A stretch of DNA of 64,000 nucleotides from Paralvinella palmiformis (Eukaryota; Annelida; Polychaeta; Terebellida; Alvinellidae), in assembly GCA_025642065.1 (NCBI GenBank), contig JAODUP010000322.1:102501-166500 (forward strand). Reading direction: 5' to 3'. The notes under the pieces were generated by a model. That model was not told the origin of the DNA. It made no database searches and saw only the letters and a list, made by a program, of their open reading frames with translations. Below, in pieces: positions 48,428 to 60,285 of this stretch (position 1 is the first letter of the stretch; each line of letters opens with the position of its first letter). The translations under genes were made by a program, and so were the position numbers.

Positions 48428-48828
48428 GCTACTACATCATCATCTACTACTACTACTACTACTACTACTACTCTGCTACTACATCATCTTCTTCTACTAC
48501 TACTACTACATCATCATCATCTTCTACTACTACTACTACTGCTACTACATCATCTTCTGACTGCTCTTCTACTACTATCTACAGTGTCACACTACTCTAC
48601 TACTACATCATCATCTACTACTACTACTACTACTACTACTACATCATCATCATCTTCTACTACTACTACTACTGCTACTACATCATCTTCTACTACTACT
48701 ACTACTACTACTACTACATCATCATCTTCTTCTTCTACTACTACTACTACTGCTACTACATCATCATCTACTACTACTACTATCTACTACTGCTACTACA
48801 TCATCATCTACTACTACTACTACATCTA
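45870..48828. repeat. Giant 3-kb interlaced trinucleotide array (ACT/ATC/CTG)
   Basis: Nearly 3 kb built almost wholly from three trinucleotides. A left (ATC)n block (45930-46033) is followed by many cassettes of a CTA run, a single CTG, two CTA and a CATCATCAT run (46085-47190). The right part is dominated by CTG (47195-47283, 47526-48220), with non-repeat words such as ctgtctgtcttatctggtca. Cassettes return at 48255-48828. A block with the word tactacgactactac and catcatcatcatattctact occurs at about 47107-47155 and again at 48290-48335, so the array was rebuilt by segmental duplication. All three frames stay open for hundreds of codons because the unit is three bases long; this is not a gene. 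It ends about 480 bases before exon 2. Confidence 0.93.
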
Positions 48829-49558
<730 letters not shown>

Positions 49559-49655
49559 TAACCAAACATTTATTGATGATTATTGGGGTTGTGTATGTGT
49601 ATGTGTGTTTTACAATGCTAATTAAGACGCTTATACAACACGATAGTAGTTATTG

Positions 49656-49698
<43 letters not shown>

Positions 49699-50356
49699 TT
49701 AGAGATACAGGCCCTTGGCTGTTGGGTATTGGGCACGTAAATTTAGACCCACATTGCTACCTAGTATCGATTTCTTATTTCTTAATATTACCATATTATT
49801 GCTCGATATGTATATAATTTCCACTAATAAGCCACTCGCTTCAGTCTTTATTTATTTTCTTCAAAAAGATATGTGATATTTAAACTCTTTGTTCTTCTTG
49901 TTTGTGAAAATACGTAACCGAACGTTAGAAAACATGCCAATGAAATGTCGACAACAATTGGATGGAATTAATATGATCATACAGGTGTGAAAATGCCCCG
50001 CTTATCCACTGAAATTATATTGTAGGTATACTTCAAATGAATTATTGGCCGCTTTTCGTGTGGCAATTGATATTCATTCATTGCATTGCTTTACATGCAT
50101 ATTAAAAGTGGATTAAAAATGATTCTGTTTTGAGAAATTCACGCTTTACTGGAGTTCCATTTGACACAACATTTTCAGAGCTTCGAGAGACATTCTATTT
50201 ATTTCAACCTATTTAACGTTAATTAACACGAGAAGCTGTTTTGTTATATTTATTAGGTTCTAAATATTTGTTTGCTTTATTTATTTTAAAACAGTTTGCT
50301 TGTTCTAAAAAATGGCATCGCTGGAGCCGCAGTGTGACTCTTTTCGGCTGATTCTA

Positions 50357-50360
<4 letters not shown>

Positions 50361-50432
<72 letters not shown>

Positions 50433-50442
50433 TGTGTGTGTT
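50361..50442. repeat. (TA)n (GT)n microsatellite
   Basis: Short TA, then about 70 bases of GT with one missing base near 50425. Confidence 0.95.
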
Positions 50443-51667
50443 GAAGCTTGTTGGCTCTAATGATCTCAGGATATTAACCCAAAAGGTATCCAGTTTTAAT
50501 CTATTCATTCGGTCCTACCAATCAGAATCTGTGCTGTGGATCCATTCAATCGGCACTAAAATACAATCACCGAGAGATGGACGATGGTACTCGAGACGAG
50601 AAGAGTCCTCCATGCGCTCTTGTAAATAAAGAAGAACGTAGCTGTTTTCTTTCGATTGCAAATCGTTTGCCATTGGCTGTTACGTGAACGGATAAACCAG
50701 CTTCGCCAACATATTGTTTATTACAGAAGTAGCTCTGATAAGCATAAATAACGTTTGAAAGAAGAGCAATCTCCATCTGCCATCATGCCAAACGTTATAT
50801 TGGGTGACAGCGCCCGTAATATGTGAGCAATATGATTTACTAGAACGGACGTTTACAACAAATAATAATCCATTGTTTTGAACCTCAACAGGTAGTAGTC
50901 GGAATAAACCATATTGTACGGCGTTGTTTTATCTCCAAGCGTCTAACACTTTTGCTTTCTATATCATGCAACCATCTTTTGGAACAATTTCTCTTGTACA
51001 AAGCTCGAAAGCGAATAACTAATGCCTTATCAAAGACATATTCTCATTAGAACATATCTGGAAAAATTGCACAATCCGTGTTTTCAATCAACCTCTAAGG
51101 TATGTTCGGGAAGAAAAGAATACTTTTTTGTAACATCCGATGAGTGTCCCTTTGGTGTAAAAAGCAAATGCGTCGATTAATAAGATCGGGTAAATATAGA
51201 TCCGGAAGATTTAAATTTAGTCGGTGATTCGTGTGTATTAAAATGATTTAGAACGGGGGAAAACGCCGCCTTGCCATGTGGCTATATTGTGAAAACATCA
51301 TCCAAATATGGTTAGTAGGTATGACGTTTTAGCAGACATTTAACGTAATGCCTCTTTCTAAAATTTTGACAGGTAACTATCGGCGTAGATTTCTGCCCAA
51401 TCCCTGCCCATAGAAGTGCTTATCTTTTGAATGTGCCATCAATCATTAATTACAGTTAGTATTCTTCAAGGATAGTTCCAAAAGGTCTAGGACTGGGTCA
51501 TATATGGGATAATTTCCCTTTATAATCCTGACCGCTTTGTGTGATCTATATTAGTGTACAGACAGTGGTGTATAATTATTAATAATGGAAATTTTCCCTA
51601 CAAAATCGAATTTAAGAAAGATGATCCATTGCAAACGGTTTTAAGTGATTATCTATAAAAGAGTATG

Positions 51668-51690
51668 TATATATATATATATATATATAT

Positions 51691-51751
<61 letters not shown>

Positions 51752-51834
51752 TTTGTATGTATGTATGTATGTATGTATGTATGTATGTATGTATGTATGT
51801 ATGTATGTATGTATGTATGTAGCAGGTAGGTGTC

Positions 51835-51880
<46 letters not shown>
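51668..51880. repeat. Compound (TA)n (GT)n (GTAT)n (TA)n microsatellite
   Basis: TA at 51668-51692, GT to 51749, about 16 perfect GTAT units at 51756-51821, then TA at 51838-51879. GTAT is the sum of its neighbours, so the blocks may have grown from one another. Confidence 0.95.
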
Positions 51881-51881
<1 letters not shown>

Positions 51882-51990
51882 CTCTATCTATCTATCATTC
51901 TATTAACTATCACTCCTATTTCCGTCCGTAGTTTTGTATATTTATCTGAACAAGAGCCACATTTAACAAATCATTATAGACGTTGATTTA

Positions 51991-52518
51991 CTCTAACACT
52001 AAATCAGTTATCTGTCTTCTAACTCTACACTAATCAGTTATCTGTCTTCTAGCTCTACACTAATCAGTTCTCTGTCTTCTAACTCTACACTAATTAGTTA
52101 TCTGTCTTCTAACTCTACACTAATCAGTTCTCTGTCTTCTAACTCTACACTAATCAGTTCTCTGTCTTCTAACTCTACACTAATCAGTTATCTGTCTTAT
52201 AACTCTACGCTAATCAGTTATCTGTCTTCTAACTCTACACTAATCAGTTATCTGTCTTCTAACTCTACACTAATCAGTTATCTGTCTTCTAACTCTACAC
52301 TAATCAGTTATCTGTCTTCTAACTCTACACTAATCAGTTATCTGTCTTCTAACTCTACACTAATCAGTTCTCTGTCTTCTAACTCTACACTAATCAGTTC
52401 TCTGTCTTCTAACTCTACACTAATCAGTTATCTGTCTTCTAACTCTACACTAATCAGTTCTCTGTCTTCTAACTCTACACTAATCAGTTATCTGTCTTCT
52501 AACTCTACACTAATCAGT
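51991..52518. repeat. 30-bp minisatellite, 17.6 units
   Basis: Unit aactctacactaatcagtta + tctgtcttct, exactly 30 bases with no length change over 528 bases. Differences are rare: a common A/C switch in cagttatc/cagttctc (A in units 1, 2, 4, 7-12, 15, 17; C in 3, 5, 6, 13, 14, 16) plus single changes (unit 4 taattag, unit 7 cttat, unit 8 tacgc). There are no spacers between units, so it is not CRISPR-like. A 30-base unit is divisible by 3 but contains stop codons. Confidence 0.97.
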
Positions 52519-52637
52519 GTTTGTTCATTTATAAATCATCCATAATAATAAACAATTCCCGAGACGTAGCAGACGACATTGCTTACGGGAATTAAAGGGC
52601 TCAGTTCTCTTCTTTTTTGAACAAAACCTTAATTTAA

Positions 52638-52657
52638 AAGAGAGAGAGGAGGGGAGG

Positions 52658-52728
<71 letters not shown>
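52638..52728. repeat. (GA)n tract
   Basis: GA dinucleotides with a G-rich start and one CTT interruption near 52700. Confidence 0.95.
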
Positions 52729-53029
52729 AGACTCGTCTCTTAAGAACTCCTGGTGCGGTGCATTAGTTAGAGACAATAAGTGACATTCATGTAGAAAACA
52801 TTGTCAACACATTAGAATATTGTTACTGTAATGTTACGGCTTCATAATAACACGACACATTAGTGTAGCACAGCCTCGGGATAATACAATTAGAATAACA
52901 TTACACTCGGAATGAGGATCTCCAGAATAACGAAGTTTTAGAATAACCTTGTGTCAGATGAGCATAACATTCAAATGACACCAACTTGGTATAACTTGAG
53001 ACCAAATAAGTTTTATAATTACTATGGAA

Positions 53030-53368
53030 GAGTGAGTGAATGAGTGAGTGACTGAGTGTGACTTAGTGAAAGTGAGTGAGTGAGTGAGTGAGTGAGTGAG
53101 TGAGTGAAGTGAGTGAGTGAGTGAGTGAGTGAGTGAGTGAGTGAGTGAATCAGTGAGTGAATCAGTGAATGAGTGAATGGTTGAGTCAGTGAGTCAGTGA
53201 GTAAGTTAGTCAGTCAGTCAGTGGCTTGTACAGCCTTGACGCTGCTCTCACCTAGAATATATGGCCTAGAGTCGACTTCCCAGTAAACATCCAACAAACA
53301 CAGATATGAGTTGGATTCGAAACCACGGCCCGGAGGTTTGTGTCGCACTCCTCTAATCAACGCCCCAT
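53030..53368 (-). mobile_element. SINE family B with expanded (GAGT)n tail
   Basis: Plus-strand (GAGT)n at 53030-53218 runs into cttgtacagccttgacgctg, ctctcacctagaatatatgg, acatccaacaaacacagata, gagttggattcgaaaccacg (inverted box B) and a degenerate box A (ctcctctaatcaacgcccc). Tail, body and head are all visible, which links the tetranucleotide array to the transposon. Confidence 0.65.
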
Positions 53369-55284
53369 CGTAATCGCCCCCCTCTCCCCCCCCTCCCCTG
53401 GAATATTACGAAAGAGCACGACTTCAACATACCACGGTCTCGAAATAGCAGCACTCTTCAATCCTGTGCGAGTAGGACATTATCCGGTAGGACTGTACCG
53501 ACACACGTCACCTTATTAGGCTGACAACCATTCGTGAAGCGACATAAGCGATATTACAGTCATCTGTCATGTCAGGAATTCATCTCGAACGTAAATTAAC
53601 GACAGACATATGGCGAGGCTGGGCTTGTAGAAATAGTCCCGGTTTGGTAAGAAATCGAGTCAGTTACCCATCGCATCGCGCCAAAGATGGTCGACATATC
53701 ACGGAAGTCACACCGACCCGGTTATCGCAGACTGGGTCGTTTCGGGGGGACATCATGTCAACCCACATAGGGTCGGACCAGTCACGATTGGTCTCCGCGC
53801 GCCCGTGTGTTTGTGCGTTCGTTATCGTCACCGGCCGATCTGTCCCGGCGGGGATATAATCTGGACGGGTCGGCCGACAAACCTAGCCAAGTTAACTGCC
53901 CCAACCCGATTTCATTGCTCGAAATAAAAGCCGCACCCAGTTACCGCGACGCCGGATCGACGGCGCATGCGCGCGACCTTTCGACATTGTAGGACACATG
54001 GGCCCTCCCTCCTTAGGCTATCCCACTAGGACGCTGGGTCGAACGCCGAACAGATGAGATCAATAAGGAAACAGCCATGAACATTGACTCGTACTGGCCA
54101 AACTAATATCGTTCTGTGGCCGACGGCATTATATAACAACAGTCTAGCGACAAGAACTCGATAAAAACGTGCCACAAACGCCACAAACTCGTTCATGTTT
54201 ATAAACATTGTATCACCGTTACGAGGAATCCGTCGCGTCTGTCATTGGATAGGAATAACCGTGTCGGGTCATAAGGTGAATCGATTGACATCGTTAGAGT
54301 TAAGAGTTTGCTTCGGTAGACATTATGAACAAGTGTGTTGGTAGGCGGGTGGGTGTATGGGTGAATAATTTGAAATAAGGTGACCTTGAATGTAGGTTTT
54401 ATTTTTGGATATGCAATTCACTAAATGGGATGGGTTAAGATCTGAGACAGCACAAGTCTGAATTTAAAAATTAGCTTTTGCGTATTCATTCACCTGAGGA
54501 ACCATCCAGAGCATGTATTCACGATTCGTGATTCTCTGCTATGGTATATTTTCATACACTGCTAATACGCACATAGGAGACAGCTAACAGACTGACAGAC
54601 AGCTACATACAGGCAGGCAGACTGACAGACAGACACTGACGCATGGCGACACTTACCCATACATACACCCGGATCCACCCAAATACACACATGTTATTAT
54701 ACTCTTTCCAACAATTACAGATATAAACGTATAAACACCCAGAGAGAAACATACACGTGCCACACCGGAAACAGTCTGCCTACTGGCTGCTAAATGTTCA
54801 TCACCGACAACACTACATCACCGTCAGCCAGAGGTCGCTGATATCTGCTTGTCGACGCCACGTGACTAAATATCTTCCGGATTTCGGAACCGTTACGACG
54901 TTTTCTGTGGCTCCTCTGCCTGTTCATAATACGTCATAGAGATAGACAGCAAATTATAACAATCGTCATTATACGTTACAACGAAGCTATTTTTGAACCT
55001 CACAGATCAACGCCGCAATTCAACTTGTTGTCTGTAATATTATTAATAATTCTCTCAATTATCGCCGACTAGCTGTAATTGTACCGTATACTTAGACGTA
55101 CCTTTTCTACGAATCTAGCCTCCGTATAATGACTTATTAAGAACAGGAGGAGCATTAAGCACTTAGTATTCAGATGGATTCAATAATGCATATTCGAATA
55201 GATATTTATTTATTTTGAGAGAATTATTCGAATATATCCGATTACTTTAAAGGCAATTTTCCAATTCCCCATGTCGTAATCTAT
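53369..55284. other. Unique DNA within intron 2
   Basis: Low-repeat, partly CpG-rich (53560-53960). No coding exon with family support was found. A short CAGA-type patch lies at 54580-54640. Confidence 0.4.
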
Positions 55285-55420
55285 GATATGTTGTTGGTGT
55301 TTTGGGGCTACATCTTTGCACACGACACGATAAATGAGCCAAGTCAACTCCAAAGGTAATCAGGCGAAGTGAAAGATGAAACATCCTTGAAATATAGCTA
55401 CGGCGAGATTGTAAATATGT
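55285..55420 (-). mobile_element. SINE family A fragment
   Basis: gttgttggtgttttggggct, cgataaatgagccaagtcaa, aaaggtaatcaggcgaagtg, aaagatgaaacatccttgaa and acggcgagattgtaaa. Truncated within box B. Confidence 0.65.
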
Positions 55421-55539
55421 CTCATTCTGTTATTATCTTTATGAATGATTGCCAATTTATGCTCGAGCCATTTTACTGCTCACGTGGTCTAGGAACACTT
55501 CCGGTTGTGCATATGATAGGATACTGACCGGTGAACCTC

Positions 55540-55604
55540 CAGTTCGTGGGTTGTATCTCACTCGCTCTCTTACTCACTCACTAACTCACTCAGCTTCTTC
55601 AGTC

Positions 55605-55640
<36 letters not shown>
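55540..55640. repeat. Short (ACTC)n and (GT)n repeats
   Basis: ctcactcgctctcttactca to about 55592, then GT at 55605-55639. The ACTC part follows a tRNA-like gtgaacctccagttcgtggg, so it may be the tail of a family B relic in plus orientation. Confidence 0.6.
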
Positions 55641-55641
<1 letters not shown>

Positions 55642-55764
55642 AGATTTGCCTCTATTGGTAATTTTTATACCTTCTCGTTTCCCCGTTCGTCCAAGCATGG
55701 GCATTCTCCGGCTGTCTACCCATCCAGGTTTATCTCCTTCTATCTGTCTATCCGTCCGTCTCCA

Positions 55765-55874
<110 letters not shown>

Positions 55875-56092
55875 CGTCTTTCTATCAGTCCAATATTCCT
55901 TCTAAGCGCGGTCTCGGAGTGGCGCTGATTTATTTTCCACTAAACCCAATCAGTGATAAATGACTCACACCCTCTCAGACGAAGCCTCCAGCGAACTGGT
56001 GGCGATATTTCGTGGACCGAATTATATCTCGCGCAATACACGAGGCGGAGTGATCTTCTTACCAATGTTCCCTCATCCCCAATATTTTCCAG

Positions 56093-56380
56093 GTATATGC
56101 GTGGCGAAGTCTCTGGAAATACCGCGAGAGCCGACAAATGACACCTTTTCAGACATCATCACCGTGCTGGCGGACAACGGGAAGGCCAAGGTGGTGGTGT
56201 TGTTCGTGAACGAGGACAACTGCCAGAAACTAGTGAAGGCTTCGCTGGAGAAAGGCCACAACAACGATCTTTATTGGCTGGCCTCGGATAGCTGGGGCGC
56301 CAAGGAGGTACCAGTCAGGGGCCAGGAATTGGCCGCTGAGGGAACAGTCACCATACTGCCACAAAGAGAGGTTGTTAAAG
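56093..56380 (+). CDS. mGluR exon 3 (lobe 2)
   Basis: 288 bases, phase 1 at both ends. Reads ICVAKSLEIPREPTND, FSDIITVLADNGKAKVVVLF, NDLYWLASDSWGAKEVPV and AAEGTVTILPQREVVK. The ASD-W motif carries the ligand ammonium-binding aspartate (D305, 56287-56289; D318 in mGluR1). The next residue is Ser (56290) where most mGluRs have Gly (SDGW), a change beside the pocket. Acceptor ttttccAG, donor GTCAGC. The frame is open upstream of the acceptor (an ATG at 55960), but the splice site and homology start at 56093. Confidence 0.93.
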
Positions 56381-56898
56381 GTCAGCCGATTCGAGGGCCG
56401 AAGCTCGATGGGTCTAAATATTCGCCGATGTCCATGAGATTGGCGGAGATGATACGATCAGGGCCAAACGGGCCCGTTTTAACTATTTGGCACAATATTT
56501 CGGAATGGCGATAATTGCGACCGGTTGGAACAGCAAAAAGGGACACTCTTTCACATTCTTGTCCAAAATTTCCAACTCGGAACAACTTACAAATAACTTA
56601 CACAAAGTTTAAAAATCGACCAAAACTTCCATAAAGTGCTTGAATCAGTATCGTAAGTCTTTGTTCGAACTATCAAATAACATCACCGATTGAATTCTCT
56701 ATGCGTTCACCTTTTAATCTGTTGTTTTCTGGCTTTGTCACACGGGGAATTAAAAACCACCATCTGAATATTTAAATATTCGTTTTCCCTCAAAACTCGA
56801 TGGTCTAATTAATTCTTATGTTAATTTACAATTTAAAATGTTTGCTTAAAGACCAGTAACAAGACATTTGTGATTAGATTACTCCCACATTTGCTATG

Positions 56899-56934
<36 letters not shown>

Positions 56935-57060
56935 GTTGCCTTTATAATTCGTCCTTAACGCCAATTTTTAGTAAAGTTCAATTCAGTTCGCTTTAGTTCA
57001 GCTAGCTATCAGATGGCGGTTGATGTTTTGATCAGTTGTTAATGTTGTTGTTGTTGTTAA

Positions 57061-57550
<490 letters not shown>

Positions 57551-57745
57551 GCTTAGAAAAATTGACGTATCCCGGATATCAACAGGAAGGCATCGTACCA
57601 TTTGTCATAGATGCTGTTTACGCCATGGCACATGCGCTTCACAACATGATGGTGAAGGAGTGTGGTGGTCATACTATATGTAAGGCGATGGAGCCGCCTA
57701 GTGGACTAAAGCTTCTACAATACATACGTAATGTAACATTCACAG
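57551..57745 (+). CDS. mGluR exon 5, distal-carboxylate lysine replaced by isoleucine
   Basis: 195 bases, phase 1-1. Reads [20 protein letters not shown] then [20 protein letters not shown] and a final NVTFT (N-glycosylation site). The motif corresponds to [19 protein letters not shown] of group III receptors. The lysine three residues before FVI (K409 in mGluR1, K377 in mGluR2) contacts the side-chain carboxylate of glutamate in family structures. Here that position is Ile392 (ATC, 57592-57594). The surrounding residues are well conserved, so this is a specific change, not decay. Acceptor tgttttgtAG, donor GTTAGT. Confidence 0.93.
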
Positions 57746-57803
57746 GTTAGTTCCTCGTTAGAAGCGCGTGTGTGCGCACACAGTCTTTTTACACATAGCT
57801 AAA

Positions 57804-57836
<33 letters not shown>

Positions 57837-57885
57837 TAGATTACAAATTAGCAATCATTTATTTATATCTTCCTTACATTTCTAG

Positions 57886-58012
57886 GTGTGGCCGGTCAGA
57901 CCATTAAGTTTAACAAAAATGGTGACGCCATGGGCCGGTATACTATTTACCAGTTTCAAAGAAGACCAAATGGACGATTTGAATATGTTCCGATAGGAAA
58001 CTGGTCTGATAC
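57886..58012 (+). CDS. mGluR exon 6
   Basis: 127 bases, phase 1 to phase 2. Reads GVAGQTIKFNKNGDAMGRYT then IYQFQRRPNGRFEYVPIGNW and SD. The F-NGDA-GRY block is standard for mGluRs just before the cysteine-rich domain. NWS is a possible glycosylation site. Acceptor catttctAG, donor GTAAGT, a perfect consensus. It is preceded by a 140-bp intron with an (ACAG)n run (57807-57836). Confidence 0.93.
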
Positions 58013-58060
58013 GTAAGTATAACGAAGGCAATTTATTGGAATACGTTTTAAACCTGCAAT

Positions 58061-58061
<1 letters not shown>

Positions 58062-58120
<59 letters not shown>
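58062..58120. repeat. (TA)n (GA)n microsatellite
   Basis: TA at 58062-58096 and GA at 58097-58120, immediately left of the inverted-repeat element. TA also flanks its right end (58770-58812). Confidence 0.95.
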
Positions 58121-58121
<1 letters not shown>

Positions 58122-58379
58122 TCAGACATGGGGTCAATTCAATTCCCGAATTGATGGTCAATTATAATTCCGAAATTGGAATTGGAATTGATTATTTAAA
58201 AAAAAATGAATTGGAATTGAAAATTTTGAATTCAAATTGGAATTGAGAAATTTGGAATTGGAATTGAAGTTTCCTACAAAAAAATTTAATCCAGAAATTA
58301 AGTTACCATTTTTACAATGTTAACTCTTACATGTGGTGTTACGAATATACTGGAACCATAATGATCCAGAGCTTTGATT

Positions 58380-58419
<40 letters not shown>

Positions 58420-58766
58420 TAGGCACACCGACCGTGGCACCCCAAGTGAGCATTTAACCAATTAAAGTGGTCTGGAAACCATGAGCTCACCTGTAAGCAT
58501 GCCTGTAATCTTATAGAGATATTGCCATTTAGGAATTTACCACAAAATTAAATCCACAAATTAATTTACCATTTAATTTTTTAATTCAGAAATATTTCCT
58601 CCATGATAATCCTACTTGGAATATAAACTACTCGGAGTACCTACTCATGGTTAAAAAAAATAGACAAAAAGAGTTGGAATTGGAATTGATAAATTTGAGG
58701 TGGAATTGGAATTGACCAAATCGAATTGAGTGGAATTGGAATTGACAAAATGGAATTGACTCCATG

Positions 58767-58772
<6 letters not shown>
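58121..58772. mobile_element. 652-bp terminal-inverted-repeat element with GGAATT-rich ends
   Basis: The left end atcagacatggggtcaattc (58121-58140) is the reverse complement of the right end gaattgactccatgtctgat (58753-58772) with one mismatch. Subterminal zones on both sides are packed with ggaattg units. The middle has a (TA)n run (58386-58416) and a unique core. It has no coding sequence. Both ends abut TA repeats, consistent with TA-targeting insertion of a non-autonomous (MITE-like) DNA transposon. Which superfamily is unknown. Confidence 0.65.
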
Positions 58773-58814
<42 letters not shown>

Positions 58815-59837
58815 TAGACACAATATTTTACGCAATGGTGAAAATCTATAAGAATTAACGGCTGACAAATAATGGTCACACAATGTGTGCCAAACAAACA
58901 TGGACTGATTTCAGAACAGAAGCTTGGTAGAGAATTATTCAATACGTTAATTGTTATGATGATAACAAGCAGATAGAATAGATAGAAAGTCTTAGGTATC
59001 GATTTACACTGAACATAACTTGTAACATCAATGCCGAGGTAACAAAGTTTCGGTTGAATTAGAAATCAGATCCAGACGTATCCGTCTTCTAATAAGATAC
59101 GTCCCCTACGGAGGCTGACAAACAGACATCGGACATCGACAAATTCAGAACGTCCATCAGACTGAAACTGAAACGGCTCCAAAAAAAGCTCCTTTCCAAT
59201 CGGTATAAATGTTTATGGCATTGGTTTAACACTCCACCGTGTCCTATACAAGGTTAACGTCACACTTGTCTGGCATCGGGCTTGTTCTTTTGTGGCTTGA
59301 AATCGATCGGAAACCAAAAACAGTTTCGCTTCAAGATATACGAAGATTCGTATTAAGAATAAAGACATAAGTCGAACGATGTCCCTTCATCCAATATGCT
59401 TCAATTTATATGTTTTGTTACTTTTGCAGTATTTATTGCGTCAAGTTTATTTTAACCGAATCTGATTTAATTTCTAAACCATATTATGAAGTTTTCCTAG
59501 CATTGTCGTTTTTTCTCAACATTCGTAGCACGTCAATTCGACGTCTACAGCAGCGAAAACATTAATATAGTTACGTTGTCATTACCTACGACTTGCTCTC
59601 CATTCCATTCTATCGGTTTAGTGTGTTTAGCCGAATGTTTAACATAATTCGCTAAGCCAGGTTATGTATTACGAATATTGGTTTTCACAGCCGAATATGC
59701 CATATATTGTAAATTTTAAATTTATTTAAAATTAGTTTTCGTGGTGAAGAAGTAATCTCAGGCCATATTCATCTCCTTCGTTTGAGATTACCAGCCACGT
59801 AAAATAACTGTCATTTCGTCCATTATTTGTTTTAACT

Positions 59838-59839
59838 TC

Positions 59840-59881
<42 letters not shown>

Positions 59882-59882
59882 T
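59838..59882. repeat. (ATT)n microsatellite
   Basis: About 15 perfect units. Confidence 0.95.
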
Positions 59883-60169
59883 CGGAATATTGAGATGAAC
59901 ATACGTTGTACATGAAAAGCTTTATTTGTAAAAAGATATGGGGGAGAGGGATTATAGCTCGAATAGATGAAACATTTAATACAGGTGAGAGACGATACAG
60001 GTATAGTTTTTAGCTAAATATGGCTGCCAGTTATCTTATCTTGTCTACGGACTGAAGATGTATAACAAATAACTGAGAATCATCATTGACTGTAACAAGG
60101 AATAGATGTTGGCCTTAAAATGCACACGAATTCACAAAAGATGAAGTGATATCACGATGACGATATGAT

Positions 60170-60285
60170 TATCACCATCATCATCATTATATTCATCATC
60201 GTTATTTATTATTATTATTATTATTATTATCATCATTAGCATCATCATCATCACCACCACCACCATCATCATCATCATCATGTAG
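60170..60285. repeat. (ATC)n, (ATT)n and (ACC)n trinucleotide cluster
   Basis: ATC/ATT/ACC units abut the 3' end of the minus-strand LINE relic, consistent with its tail. Confidence 0.85.

Noticed and set aside
51991..52518. CRISPR-like regular repeats
   Set aside because: Units are contiguous with no unique spacers, and the host DNA is clearly eukaryotic.
55960..56092. Coding extension upstream of exon 3 from an ATG at 55960
   Set aside because: The frame is open, but the residues do not match mGluRs, while homology starts exactly after the AG at 56092.
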